Shown piece after piece: positions 44,494-53,730 of a DNA stretch of 64,000 nt. The translations under genes were made by a program, and so were the position numbers. How positions within the stretch are numbered: position 1 is the stretch's first letter; each line of letters starts with the position of its first letter. The DNA lies in NCBI RefSeq assembly GCF_014203365.1, contig NZ_JACHIS010000001.1, positions 3,162,001-3,226,000 on the forward strand. Reading direction: 5' to 3'. The notes below the pieces were generated by a model that saw nothing but the letters and a program-made list of their open reading frames with translations, was not told the DNA's origin and made no database searches. Source of the stretch: Actinoalloteichus hymeniacidonis (GTDB taxonomy: Bacteria; Actinomycetota; Actinomycetes; Mycobacteriales; Pseudonocardiaceae).

Positions 44494-45543
44494 GTGCGAC
44501 TTGGGCTGAACCTTGGGTATTGGGGCATGGGCAACGACCACCAGAACCTGGCGCTGGCGGTCGAGGCCGATCGATTGGGCTACGACGTGGTCTGGGTGGC
44601 GGAGGCGTACGGGTCGGACGCGCCCAGCGTGCTCGCCTGGGTCGGCGCGAGAACGGAACGAATCGGACTGGGCAGCGCCGTGATGCAGATCCCGGCGCGT
44701 ACCCCGGCGGCCACCGCGATGACCGCTGCGACCCTGGACACGCTGTCGCAGGGCAGATTCCGACTGGGCCTGGGCGTCTCCGGTCCGCAGGTGTCCGAGG
44801 GATGGCATGGCGTGCGTTTCGCCAAGCCGTTGGGCCGGACCAGGGAATACGTGGACATCGTCCGCACGGCACTGCGCCGCGAGCGACTGAGCTATGCCGG
44901 GGAGCACTACCGCCTGCCGCTGCCGGACGGACCCGGTGCGGCCCTGAAGCTCACTGTGCATCCGGTGCGGGAGGAGATCCCGGTCTACCTGGCGAGCATC
45001 GGGCCCAAGAACACCGAACTCGCCGGGGAGATCGCCGACGGGTGGCTGGCGGTGTTCTTCTCCCCGGAGCATGCCGGCGAGCAACTCGGTTATCTGGCAG
45101 AGGGCAGGCAACGAGTGGGCAAGGATCTCGCCGGTTTCGATATCGCCCCCACCGTCCCGATCTGCCCCGGCGACGACTGGCGAGCGTGCGCGGACGCGAT
45201 CCGCGGCTATGCGGCGCTGTATGTGGGCGGGATGGGCAGCCGCAAGCAGAACTTCTACAAGGACCTCGTGATCCGGATGGGCTTCGCCGACGCCGCCGAG
45301 GAGGTCCAGCGCCGCTACCTGGAACGGGATCACGCCGGAGCCATGGCGGCCCTGCCGGTGGAGTTCCTGGACGCGATCGCGCTGCTCGGTCCGGTCGAGC
45401 GGATAGCAGACCGCATGCAGGCGTTCGCGCAGGCGGGGGTCACCACACTGTCTCTCGTTCCGATGCTGCAAGATCCGACGCGGGGAGTCGAAACCCTTCG
45501 TCTTGCCGTCGAGGCTCTTGAGCTAGCGGGAGTATGTAAGTGA
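44494..45543 (+). CDS. LLM-class F420-dependent oxidoreductase
   Basis: A 349-residue luciferase-like monooxygenase fold protein: [58 protein letters not shown], and [18 protein letters not shown] are the standard TIM-barrel cofactor-binding segments of the F420-dependent branch. The substrate is unknown. GTG start at 44494 and GTGA overlap with uppP downstream, so the two are cotranscribed. Confidence 0.88.
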   Translation: MRLGLNLGYWGMGNDHQNLALAVEADRLGYDVVWVAEAYGSDAPSVLAWVGARTERIGLGSAVMQIPARTPAATAMTAATLDTLSQGRFRLGLGVSGPQVSEGWHGVRFAKPLGRTREYVDIVRTALRRERLSYAGEHYRLPLPDGPGAALKLTVHPVREEIPVYLASIGPKNTELAGEIADGWLAVFFSPEHAGEQLGYLAEGRQRVGKDLAGFDIAPTVPICPGDDWRACADAIRGYAALYVGGMGSRKQNFYKDLVIRMGFADAAEEVQRRYLERDHAGAMAALPVEFLDAIALLGPVERIADRMQAFAQAGVTTLSLVPMLQDPTRGVETLRLAVEALELAGVCK

Positions 45544-46373
45544 CGTGGATCGAAGCCCTGGTCCTCGGACTGGTCCAGGGGCTCACGGAATTTCTTCCGG
45601 TCTCCTCCTCCGGACATCTTCGGATCGTCTCGGAGTTCTTCTTCCAGGAGGACGCAGGCGCCTCCTTCACCGCCGTCACCCAGTTGGGAACCGAGGCGGC
45701 GGTGTTGATCTATTTCGCGAAGGACATCGGTCGGCTGTTCATGGTGTGGTTGCGGGGCTTCCGTGATCCCAGCGTGCGCTCGACGCCCGATTACAAGCTG
45801 GCCTGGTACGTGATTATCGGCACGATCCCCATCGGCGTGCTGGGCCTGCTCTTCGCCGATCAGATCCGGACGACCGCACGAAACCTGTGGTTGATCGGCA
45901 CGACGCTCATCGTGTTCGGTGTGTTGTTGGGCCTCGCCGAGTATCTGGGCAGGCAGCGCCGAGAGATGAGCCAATTGACGCTCAAGGACGGGATCATCAT
46001 GGGCTTCGCCCAGTCGATGGCCTTGATTCCTGGTGTGTCCCGATCCGGCGGCACCATCACCGCGGGTCTGTTCCTCGGTCTGAACCGGCCTACCGCGGTG
46101 CGGTTCTCCTTCCTGCTCGCCATTCCGGCAGTGGTGGCATCCGGACTCTCGGAGCTACCCGAGGTGTTCGAGACCGGCGGTCCCGGACTGCAGCCGAGCG
46201 GCGCGCAGATGTTGGTCGCCACACTGGTGGCGGGCGCGGTCGGGTACGCGATCATCGCGTGGTTGATGAAGTACGTCGAACGACACAGCGTGTACCTGTT
46301 CGTCTGGTATCGGATCGCGTTGGGCCTGTTGGTGTTGGGTCTGCTCTCCTTCGGGGTGATCAGCCCGGTCTGA
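45540..46373 (+). CDS. uppP: Undecaprenyl-diphosphatase UppP (BacA)
   Basis: Integral membrane phosphatase that recycles undecaprenyl diphosphate to the monophosphate for cell-wall synthesis and gives bacitracin tolerance when abundant. The two signature motifs are present: [19 protein letters not shown] near the N-terminus with the catalytic glutamate, and [15 protein letters not shown] with the catalytic arginine. Several hydrophobic helices fill the rest of the 277 residues. GTG start overlaps the preceding stop; a hairpin terminator follows. Confidence 0.95.
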   Translation: MTWIEALVLGLVQGLTEFLPVSSSGHLRIVSEFFFQEDAGASFTAVTQLGTEAAVLIYFAKDIGRLFMVWLRGFRDPSVRSTPDYKLAWYVIIGTIPIGVLGLLFADQIRTTARNLWLIGTTLIVFGVLLGLAEYLGRQRREMSQLTLKDGIIMGFAQSMALIPGVSRSGGTITAGLFLGLNRPTAVRFSFLLAIPAVVASGLSELPEVFETGGPGLQPSGAQMLVATLVAGAVGYAIIAWLMKYVERHSVYLFVWYRIALGLLVLGLLSFGVISPV

Positions 46374-46390
46374 GTGACATCGCGAGGCAG

Positions 46391-46421
46391 CGGGGGTCGG
46401 CACGGGTCGTGTCGGCCCCCG
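46391..46421. terminator. Terminator after uppP
   Basis: cgggggtcgg and tcggcccccg pair over ten positions with two G-T wobbles around an 11-nt loop, 18 bp after the uppP stop. Confidence 0.65.
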
Positions 46422-46543
46422 TTGTCGTCTGTGCGGTGGTGGGTCGGCACGGATGCGCCGTCACCGCCGGTCATTCCGGTAGCGTGATCGGGTCGAGCGA
46501 GAGAACGTGCTGGTGAGCGTGGGCGAGAAAGGGAGTCAAGAGC

Positions 46544-47023
46544 ATGTCGACGCAGGATCAGCCGAGGTCGAGTCTCAGCTCGGACGAGGCGATCCGGGCC
46601 ATGCTGCTGTTGATGCCCCGTGTGGCGGCCCGGCTCAAGCGCATCCCGATCCCCGAGCGCCTGCAATCCTTCAATCTCGCCCCGCGCCATCTCTCCCTGC
46701 TGTCCTATCTGTTGTTCGACGGCCCGATGCCGGTCAACCAACTGGCCGCCCGTTTGGAGGTCGCCCCGACCACGGTGAGCCTGATGGTCAGCGACCTGAC
46801 CGGCCGAGGCGTCCTGGAGCGGCATGCCGACCCCGATGACGGCCGACGGACCATCGTGGCGATCACCCGGGACGAGCAGACGCGAGCGGCCATCGACGGC
46901 TGGTTGGCCAACGGGGCGAACGCCTGGCGTTCGGCGTTCGCACCGCTCTCGGCCGAGGACCGGGCGATGTTCGTCAGGACGATCGAGGCCTACGAGCGTG
47001 GCACCACCGGCGAGCTGAATTAG
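46544..47023 (+). CDS. MarR-family transcriptional regulator
   Basis: A 159-residue winged-helix regulator. The DNA-binding part is LSYLLFDGPMPVNQLAARLEVAPTTVSLMVSDLTGRGVLE followed by the wing HADPDDGRRTIVAIT. The flanking helices form the dimer domain. The ATG at 46544 has GGGAG nine bases upstream. No adjacent target gene in the same operon; it might act on the serine hydrolase gene that converges with it or on distant genes. Confidence 0.88.
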   Translation: MSTQDQPRSSLSSDEAIRAMLLLMPRVAARLKRIPIPERLQSFNLAPRHLSLLSYLLFDGPMPVNQLAARLEVAPTTVSLMVSDLTGRGVLERHADPDDGRRTIVAITRDEQTRAAIDGWLANGANAWRSAFAPLSAEDRAMFVRTIEAYERGTTGELN

Positions 47024-47046
47024 GCGTCGTCGCCATCCGAGACCGT

Positions 47047-48171
47047 TCAGCTCTCGCAGAAGGCTATGCCGAACAACCCGAGCAGCGCAGTCGGATCGGT
47101 CGGGGTCTCTCCGGGGTTGTAGGACAGCACGAGGGTTCGGCCGTCCTCGGATTGCACGGCGTAGGTGAGGTAGCCGATGAGTTGCCCGCTGTGCCCACCC
47201 AGGGTGACCCCGCAGGGCAGTTCGATCTCCTGGTAGCCGAGTCCGTAGGCGAAGGCGGTTCCGGTGTCGACGGTGGTGCGCATCGCCGCCAGCGTCTCCG
47301 CGCTGAGCAGTTCGCCGCCGAGCAAGGCGGTGAGGTAGCGGTCGAGGTCCTCGGCGGTAGAGATCATCTCGCCTGCGGCCCAGTCCAGCGAGGGGTTCAT
47401 CTCGGTGGCATCGACGGGCTGCCCGTCCACGATGATGTAGCCGCGGGCGTGTGGGTCGGGAAGGCCGGGCTCGATCCCGGGGACGCTGGTGTCGGTAAGG
47501 CCTAGCGGCTCGAGGATCCGCTGCTGGACCTCGTGACCGTAGGGTCGACCGGTGATCTGCTCGATGAGCATCGCGGCGATCACGTAGTTGGTGTTGGAGT
47601 ACTGCCAGCCCTGTTCCCACGGTTCGAAGTACGGCCCGTGATCGACGGCGACCTGGACCAGTTCGGCCGGCTCGTAGGTGTCGAATCGGGCGTCACCGCG
47701 CCACCGGTTGGTCGAGAGGTGCTCCTCGTTGGCGTAGTCGTAGATACCGCTGCTGTGGTCGAGGATCTGCCGCACGGTCATCTGGTCGCCATTCGGCACG
47801 AGACCGGGCAGATGGGTCTCGATCGGGTCGTCGAGTGCCAACCGCCGTTCGTCGACGAGCTGAAGGGCAACGGTGGCGACGAAGGTCTTGGTGACACTGC
47901 CGATTCGGAAGTATCCGAGCGGATCGACCTCGCCGCCCTCGACTCGATCGGCGACCCCGGCCGCGCCGGTCCAGGTCTCGTCGCCGTCGCGGAAACGGAC
48001 GAGTGCTCCGGTGGCCATATCGCCGTCCACCAGTTGGTCGACGGCCGCCTGCAACCCGGCATCGGATACTCGATCGACCGGCTCGGGTACCGCGCCCGCG
48101 TCGGGGCTACCGCAGGCTGCGAGCACGGAGGAGACAAGCAGAATTGCAGGGAGACTGTGCACCTTGGTCAT
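47047..48171 (-). CDS. Lipoprotein serine hydrolase (class C beta-lactamase / D,D-peptidase family)
   Basis: A 374-residue secreted lipoprotein: hydrophobic signal AILLVSSVLAAC ends in a lipobox. The penicillin-binding fold has the active serine and lysine in GSVTKTF, the tyrosine in YSNTNY and the third motif GGHSGQLIG. These are intact, so it should be an active hydrolase, probably a D,D-peptidase or esterase. I place the start at 48171 because it gives a normal signal peptide; the upstream extension has none. Confidence 0.9.
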   Translation of the reverse strand: MTKVHSLPAILLVSSVLAACGSPDAGAVPEPVDRVSDAGLQAAVDQLVDGDMATGALVRFRDGDETWTGAAGVADRVEGGEVDPLGYFRIGSVTKTFVATVALQLVDERRLALDDPIETHLPGLVPNGDQMTVRQILDHSSGIYDYANEEHLSTNRWRGDARFDTYEPAELVQVAVDHGPYFEPWEQGWQYSNTNYVIAAMLIEQITGRPYGHEVQQRILEPLGLTDTSVPGIEPGLPDPHARGYIIVDGQPVDATEMNPSLDWAAGEMISTAEDLDRYLTALLGGELLSAETLAAMRTTVDTGTAFAYGLGYQEIELPCGVTLGGHSGQLIGYLTYAVQSEDGRTLVLSYNPGETPTDPTALLGLFGIAFCES

Positions 48172-48409
48172 GGGCACAACGCTAGGAATCCAGGTGGCGC
48201 TCGACCATGAGGCGGACCGCCGAGCATCGGTGTGTGTTGTGGCAGCGCCGCACTGTGGAGATCCACAGTAGGGCGGCTGCTCGATCCTCCGCTCGGCGCT
48301 GACCACACGCTTCCGCGATGGTTTCCTCGGAACCGCTGCGCTCGTTTCCGTGTCGCGGGTGTGGCCCGGCGCACCGAGTAACGGACCGCATCATCAGTAG
48401 GCTTTCACC

Positions 48410-49108
48410 ATGGCCACTGTGATCCTGCTTCGGCACGCCAGGTCCACCGCGAACGGAGCGGGCGTGCTCGCCGGGCGCACACCGGGTGTGGGTCTGCACG
48501 ACATCGGTATCGGACAGGCCACCGAGCTGGTCTCCAGGTTGTCCGATGTCCCCTTGGCCGAGGTGATCACCTCGCCGCTGCAGCGCTGCCACGACACCCT
48601 GCGGCCGCTGGTGTCAGAGCGCGGGATCGAGCCGGTGATCGAACCCAGGCTGGCCGAGGTCGATTACGGTGCCTGGACCGGCCGTACCTTGGGTGACCTG
48701 GCCAAGGAAGACCTGTGGTCGGTGGTGCAACAACAGCCGTCGGCGGCGGTGTTCCCCGAGGGCGAGGGCCTGGCCCAGGTGCAGGCCCGCTCCGTGGCCG
48801 CCATCCGAGAGCACGATCGACGGATCACGGCGGAGCACGGTAGCGACGCGGTCTGGTTGGCGTGCAGCCACGGCGATGTGATCAAGGCGATCCTCGCCGA
48901 CGCGCTCGGCACCCATCTCGACGGCTTCCAACGCATCGTCGTCGACCCCGCCTCGCTGAGCGTCGTGCGATACACCGCGCTGCGTCCCTTCGTGATCCGC
49001 GTCAACGACAACAACGGCGACCTCTCGGCGTTGCTGCCCGCTGAGAAGGCGGATAAACAGGTCGGCGACGAGACCGACGCGGTGATCGGCGGATCGACCG
49101 GGCCCTGA
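48410..49108 (+). CDS. Histidine phosphatase family protein (MSMEG_4193-like)
   Basis: A 232-residue phosphoglycerate-mutase-like phosphatase. The catalytic histidine is in ILLRHARSTANG, with the arginine of SPLQRCHDTL, the acid in LAEVDYGAWTG, and the second histidine in ACSHGDVIKAI. The sequence matches the actinobacterial group annotated as putative phosphomutase. Single gene; substrate unknown. Confidence 0.88.
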   Translation: MATVILLRHARSTANGAGVLAGRTPGVGLHDIGIGQATELVSRLSDVPLAEVITSPLQRCHDTLRPLVSERGIEPVIEPRLAEVDYGAWTGRTLGDLAKEDLWSVVQQQPSAAVFPEGEGLAQVQARSVAAIREHDRRITAEHGSDAVWLACSHGDVIKAILADALGTHLDGFQRIVVDPASLSVVRYTALRPFVIRVNDNNGDLSALLPAEKADKQVGDETDAVIGGSTGP

Positions 49109-49167
49109 GACCCGGAGAAGGCCGCGACGCGCTCGACCTGAATCCCCTCGTTCCTTGAAGCCGCAGA

Positions 49168-49941
49168 TCAGGCCTGCGGAACACGGTGCACCGACAACCC
49201 CCGTTGGCCGGCTGCGCGATCCGGGAGCAGGACGTGGTCGTCGTCGTAGTCGCCCGTGTTCTGCTTCCGGTAGGCAATGGCGGGGGTGTCATCGAGGGTC
49301 TGCAGCCGTTCGCGTAGTGCCTCGGCGGCCGCCTCGTAGTCCGCCTCGCTCAGGCGGTCGGCGCCGAACACGGCCAGCGGCGGGAGGACCGTGAGGCCTG
49401 CGTACCAGAACGTGCCGTGCTGGATGGGAAACAGCAGTTCATCGAGGTCACCGTTGATCCCTCGTGGGCTGAATGCCGATTCGCCGCCGCCCGCCGTAAC
49501 GATGATCATGGCCCGTTTGCCTGCCAGGGTGCCCGCGCCATAGCGGGCGGTGCGTCCGTTCGGTTCCCGAACGCCATAGGCGAAACCCTTGACGAAGACG
49601 CGGTCGAACCAGCCTTTGAGGATCGCGGGCATACCGAACCACCACAGTGGGAACTGGAAGACGATCGTGTCGGCCCAGTCGATCTTCTCGTGTTCACGCC
49701 GGATGTCCGCGCTCAAGCCACCCGATTCGTAGGCGCGCTTGGACTCCGCACCCACGACCAGCCGGGTGTCGGGGTCTTGATCGAAGTCGGCGTGGTCGAC
49801 CACGGCATTCCACCCCATCGCGTACAGGTCCGACTGGCGATGTCGATGTCCGAGGCCGGTGAGTGTGCGTAGGCCTTCATCGCGCAATGCGCCGTTGAGC
49901 GAGCGCGCCTCGGGATGGGCATAGATCCACAGAACATTCAT
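49168..49941 (-). CDS. NAD(P)H oxidoreductase of the flavodoxin-fold quinone reductase family
   Basis: A 257-residue FMN or FAD protein like modulator-of-drug-activity and quinone reductases: MNVLWIYAHPEARSLNGAL is the phosphate-binding loop region, and FPLWWFGMPAILKGWFDRVF and GKRAMIIVTAGGGES are hallmark segments. The ATG at 49941 has AAGGACGAG upstream. It is divergent from the AraC/GlxA regulator gene 139 bp away, which probably controls it. Confidence 0.88.
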   Translation of the reverse strand: MNVLWIYAHPEARSLNGALRDEGLRTLTGLGHRHRQSDLYAMGWNAVVDHADFDQDPDTRLVVGAESKRAYESGGLSADIRREHEKIDWADTIVFQFPLWWFGMPAILKGWFDRVFVKGFAYGVREPNGRTARYGAGTLAGKRAMIIVTAGGGESAFSPRGINGDLDELLFPIQHGTFWYAGLTVLPPLAVFGADRLSEADYEAAAEALRERLQTLDDTPAIAYRKQNTGDYDDDHVLLPDRAAGQRGLSVHRVPQA

Positions 49942-50080
49942 GGACTCGTCCTTCTCTCGTCTTCGACCAGCGGATATGCGTCTGACGCGCCTGGTGTTGC
50001 CGCGTTTCCGTGGTCGAGCTTGCCGAGCCGTCCACGGTTCGACGAGTGGCCTGATAGCCAACATGTGAAAGAATTCGGCC

Positions 50081-51097
50081 ATGTCGTCTTTCGGTATCAC
50101 CGGCAGGCATCGGGTCGCGGTCCTGGTACGACCGGGCCTGTTGACCATGGAGCTCGGCGTCGTCCATCGACTGTTCGGCCAGGCTCGCGACGCGGGCGGC
50201 GAGTCGCTGTACGAGGTCGTGACCTGCGCACTCGAACCCGGGCAGCTACGGACCGACGCCGATATCACCGTGGCCGTCGCCCACGGCATCGCCGCGCTGA
50301 CCGAGGCCGACACCGTGATCGTCCCGGCCTCCGATGAGGACTACGACCCAGACGACTGCCGGATCGGTGCACCGTTGGCCTCGGCGATGGCGAGCCTGCG
50401 GCCGGGTACCAGGATCGCCTCCATCTGCTCCGGTTCGCGGGTGCTGGCGGCCGCAGGGCTGTTGGACGGCAGACGGGCGACCACCCATTGGCGGTCCGGT
50501 GGCCGGTTCCGCGAACTGTTCCCCGCCGTCGAATGGGCCGAGGACGTGCTCTACACCGACGACGGTGACGTCCTCACCGGTGGCGGCGTGGCTGCGGGCA
50601 TCGATCTCTGCCTGCACATGATCCGCCGCGATCACGGGTCGGCAGTGGCGAACGAGGTCGCCAGAGGGACCGTGGTGGCTCCCCATCGCCCGGGGGGCCA
50701 AGCGCAGTTCGGCCGACCGTCGGCTGCGCCGGTGTCGACGTCCTCGTCCACCGGTTCGATCCGGGCGTGGGCCCTCGATCGGCTCGACCAGCCGCTGACG
50801 TTGCGGGAGTTGGCTGCGCAGGGCTCGATGAGCGTGCGCACCTTCACTCGCCGGTTCCGGACGGAGGTCGGCGTCTCGCCGGTGCAATGGTTGGGCCGAC
50901 AGCGCGTCGACCTAGCCCGACGGCTACTCGAGGAGACCGATCTCCCGGTCGATCGGGTCGCACTCGCCTCGGGCTTCGGCACCCCCGCCTCGATGCGCCA
51001 GCATTTCCAGGCGGCCCTGGGTGTCTCACCGAGCGGTTACCGCGGCACCTTTCGAGGCAGCCCCGACGTGCCACGGGCCACCGCCTCGGCGCGGTGA
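50081..51097 (+). CDS. GlxA-type AraC-family transcriptional regulator
   Basis: A 338-residue regulator with an N-terminal DJ-1/PfpI-like domain (RVAVLVRPGLLTMELGVVHR, SICSGSRVLAAAGLLDGR) and a C-terminal AraC DNA-binding domain with two helix-turn-helix units (LTLRELAAQGSMSVRTFTRR, LPVDRVALASGFGTPASMRQ). Divergent from the oxidoreductase gene, suggesting local control in response to a small molecule. Confidence 0.9.
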   Translation: MSSFGITGRHRVAVLVRPGLLTMELGVVHRLFGQARDAGGESLYEVVTCALEPGQLRTDADITVAVAHGIAALTEADTVIVPASDEDYDPDDCRIGAPLASAMASLRPGTRIASICSGSRVLAAAGLLDGRRATTHWRSGGRFRELFPAVEWAEDVLYTDDGDVLTGGGVAAGIDLCLHMIRRDHGSAVANEVARGTVVAPHRPGGQAQFGRPSAAPVSTSSSTGSIRAWALDRLDQPLTLRELAAQGSMSVRTFTRRFRTEVGVSPVQWLGRQRVDLARRLLEETDLPVDRVALASGFGTPASMRQHFQAALGVSPSGYRGTFRGSPDVPRATASAR

Positions 51098-51137
51098 CCG
51101 GGGGAAGCGCCGCCACGGCGGTGCTCGCGGACGGTTC

Positions 51138-52373
51138 TCACAGCCCCAACCGGGTCACGGCGTTGTCGTCGAGGGGGTTGGCCACGCGAATGTAGCGGTG
51201 CACCGTGCGGGGATTGGACCAACGGCCCTGCCGCATGATCTCGCGATCGCCTGCCCCGCCGAGGGCCGCCTGGGTGGCGAAGCCCGCGCGCAATGAATGC
51301 CCGCCGAACAGATCGGGATCCAAGCCCGCACGGAGTGCGTAGCGTTTGACCAGGTCGGACACCGCTCGTCCCGACAGCGACTTCTCGGCGATACCGCCGT
51401 GGCGGTTGACCGAGGGCAACAGGGGCATAGCGAGGTCGGTGAGTGCCGCTACCGGGGTGAACCGATGGCAGCGGTGGACCTGTTCCGCCGCGTCCGCGTC
51501 GGCGAGTAGGGAGCGAACACCGTCTTGGCCGTGCCGTCGATGGGTGTCGATCAGCTCGGTCCAGGCGGCGAAGGCACATACCGGGCAGGTGTGCGGCCTA
51601 CCACCCCTGGGCAGGACCACCTGCTGCTCGGCGGTGCCCGAGGCGTCGGTCTTGGTGACACCGAGTCGCACGATCAACAGTGGTTCCCCGGTGGCGGGGT
51701 CGACTTCGGCGGCGACGTCGGCGAAGGTCAGAGCCGCGAGTTCGCTGCGTCGAAGTGCCCCGGCGAAGCCGACCAGCAGTAGGAGCGTGTCGCGGCGACG
51801 GGTCACGCCGCCGGGCCAGTTCGCATCCGGGCGCTCGGCGAGCAGGGCTTCCAAGGTGTGCAGCAGTACCGGGCGCTTGCGGCTCTGTCTGGCTCGTCTG
51901 GTTCGGCGGATGCCTCGCAGAGTCAGCCGGACGACATCGGCGCGGGTGGGGGAGGGCAGGCCGTTGGCGGCGTGGACGGCGGCGATGGCTGCGGCTTTGC
52001 GATCGAGTGTCGCCGGGCTGTACGCCCATTTCGGCGGGTCGGAACCCGCACGTCGCGCATCGGCCGCCAATGCGAAGTAGACCGAGACATCGACCGGATC
52101 GGCGGGCAGCGCTTGTCGTCCCTCGGTGGCACACCATGCGGACCACGCGATCCAGTCGGTGCGGTAGGCGCGCAGCGTGTTCGGCGATTGGGATGCCTCG
52201 AGGTAGCGCGACAGGGCGTCGGCCTGCTCGGTGTCGAAGCGGTCGCGGACTGCGGCCACTGCGCCGTGGTCGACCAGGACGCTGCGGTTGGAACGGTGCT
52301 GCAGCGCCGCCTGCACTGCGGCGGGCAGCCGGTCCTCGGAGACGGCGTCGGGTCGTTCGGTCACAGGCCTCAT
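51138..52373 (-). CDS. Tyrosine recombinase, complete
   Basis: A 411-residue tyrosine recombinase. The core-binding domain (ALSRYLEASQSPNTLRAYRT, DWIAWSAWCATEGRQALP) precedes a catalytic domain with all six residues: Arg in GALRRSELAAL, Lys in GVTKTDASG, His-x-x-Arg in GGHSLRAGFATQA, the Trp of GRWSNPRTV and the nucleophile in HRYIRV. The start is ATG at 52373. No tRNA or repeat pair is visible next to it, so its role (remnant integrase of a lost element, or resident recombinase) is unclear. It directly precedes the unusual peptide operon, on the opposite strand. Confidence 0.88.
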   Translation of the reverse strand: MRPVTERPDAVSEDRLPAAVQAALQHRSNRSVLVDHGAVAAVRDRFDTEQADALSRYLEASQSPNTLRAYRTDWIAWSAWCATEGRQALPADPVDVSVYFALAADARRAGSDPPKWAYSPATLDRKAAAIAAVHAANGLPSPTRADVVRLTLRGIRRTRRARQSRKRPVLLHTLEALLAERPDANWPGGVTRRRDTLLLLVGFAGALRRSELAALTFADVAAEVDPATGEPLLIVRLGVTKTDASGTAEQQVVLPRGGRPHTCPVCAFAAWTELIDTHRRHGQDGVRSLLADADAAEQVHRCHRFTPVAALTDLAMPLLPSVNRHGGIAEKSLSGRAVSDLVKRYALRAGLDPDLFGGHSLRAGFATQAALGGAGDREIMRQGRWSNPRTVHRYIRVANPLDDNAVTRLGL

Positions 52374-52789
52374 GATCCAGCACGCCGCGACGTGGCGACG
52401 CTGCGCACCTCCATCGCCACATAGTCTCACTCTTTCCGGTGGGATTCCGGCTGGATATTCTCGCGTCGATTACCTGGAGTCGCGAATTCCCGATAGGGCC
52501 TTCCCGTCACGCGAGTCACATCCGAACGAATTCACCACCCGATTCCCGGATGGGTCCTCCGGCACTCACGTGGCATCGAGTTCGTGACGAACAGCGATTT
52601 CCATCCAGCGAACGTCAACAAGGCCGCTCTTCCGGCACGTCAGGCCTTTGACCTCTCCTAATGCTTTCCAGAAGATGACGTTCATCAATTCCGTGCACCT
52701 AGCACCGCTCGCCTTCATTTGATCTCCACGGGCGGGTTGAATGTGAATTCACCCAGGCCCTGCGCAGAGTGGTAATTCAAGGAGGAGCG
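52374..52789. other. Intergenic region before the peptide operon
   Basis: About 415 bp between the tyrosine recombinase start and the peptide gene. The sequence is somewhat lower in GC than its neighbours and shows no gene. It should contain the promoter of the peptide operon; I see no clear operator, only a strong ribosome site (AAGGAGGAG) at its end. Confidence 0.45.
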
Positions 52790-52981
52790 ATGCGGACGTT
52801 CGACCACACCGAAACATCGACCGTCCCCAGCGCCGAGGAGATTCGCGCGGTAGCGGAATTGATCGAGGAACCGGAGAACCCGATCGCGGACCCGCCACTG
52901 TTCGAGCCGAAGACGCTTGGCGACTGCATGTTGGTGGTCTCCCACGGTGAGCCCAAGGCACCACGATCCGCCGCGGGATGA
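52790..52981 (+). CDS. Small peptide, possible RiPP-type precursor
   Basis: A 63-residue peptide gene with a near-perfect ribosome site (AAGGAGGAG) before ATG 52790. The N-terminal half is acidic and helical (SAEEIRAVAELIEEPENP), resembling leader peptides; the C-terminal part contains a single cysteine (TLGDCMLVVSHGEPKAP). Two unknown proteins and a beta-lactamase-fold protein follow in tight succession. The size, acidic leader and context suggest a ribosomally made precursor, but I find no known modification enzyme, so the class cannot be assigned. Confidence 0.6.
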   Translation: MRTFDHTETSTVPSAEEIRAVAELIEEPENPIADPPLFEPKTLGDCMLVVSHGEPKAPRSAAG

Positions 52982-53013
52982 GCGCGACGCGAACCCGAGG
53001 AAGGAACGAGAAC

Positions 53014-53730
53014 GTGTCCCAGCTCGACACCGAGCAGACCACCCGGGCGAACTTCGCGGCGCTGGCCGATGCACTGGCCGAGAACGTCGTCCGTGCGCTG
53101 CGTGGCATGGACGACGCCTACACCCTCAGCGCCGCGGTCGACGTCACCGACGAGAAGGGTGCCCTCGCCGCCGTCCGAGTCCTCGGGGTGGACGCCCTGG
53201 CGCCGCACCTGCTGAGCGGGCGACGGCTGGACCGGGCCGATGTCGAACTGGTGCTCGCGGGTTTGCGGGCCTTCCCGTCGCTGAGCCTTGACCGGGAGCT
53301 GCCCGCTATTCCCCGGGTACGCGACTGGCTCACGTCTTGGGCGCTAGCCTCGATGGGGGTCGCAGGTCTGGACACCGACTGGCCTGCGGAGATCGGACCC
53401 GGCTTCGGTAGACAGCCGGGCTGGGCGTCCTGGTGCACCGTGATGGCCCGGCTCTCCACACTGGCACTGCCCGGGGTGCACTGCCCACTCCACGAGGACG
53501 CGCGTCGATTCCCCGCAGACCTCGAACGCGGTATCGCCAGGTCGATTCTGCGCCGCGATCACCGCACCGCCGCCCGGCTCGCCCGATGGCGTGCCTTCGG
53601 AGGCGGTGCGAAGTCGGAGCTGTCGCTGACCTCGGTCCTGCGGCATCTGGAACTGGTGGCCGGGAACGATCCGCGAGTGCTGCTGGACGTGGTCGTCGCG
53701 ACCCGCATGGTGGAGGGAATTCGGCGATGA
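53014..53730 (+). CDS. Unknown protein, second gene of the peptide operon
   Basis: A 238-residue, mostly helical protein I do not recognise. I favour GTG at 53014 because AGGAAGG stands upstream; an ATG at 52978 would give an ATGA overlap with the peptide gene but has no ribosome site. Notable segments are WCTVMARLSTLALPGVHCPL, with conserved-looking Trp, Cys and His, and SILRRDHRTAARLARWRAF. It overlaps the next gene by four bases (ATGA). Confidence 0.7.
   Translation: MSQLDTEQTTRANFAALADALAENVVRALRGMDDAYTLSAAVDVTDEKGALAAVRVLGVDALAPHLLSGRRLDRADVELVLAGLRAFPSLSLDRELPAIPRVRDWLTSWALASMGVAGLDTDWPAEIGPGFGRQPGWASWCTVMARLSTLALPGVHCPLHEDARRFPADLERGIARSILRRDHRTAARLARWRAFGGGAKSELSLTSVLRHLELVAGNDPRVLLDVVVATRMVEGIRR

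Noticed and set aside
45860-47620. 586-codon minus-strand frame across uppP, the MarR gene and part of the serine hydrolase gene
   Set aside because: It crosses two well-supported plus-strand genes and one minus-strand gene in another frame; its composition is that of a shadow frame.
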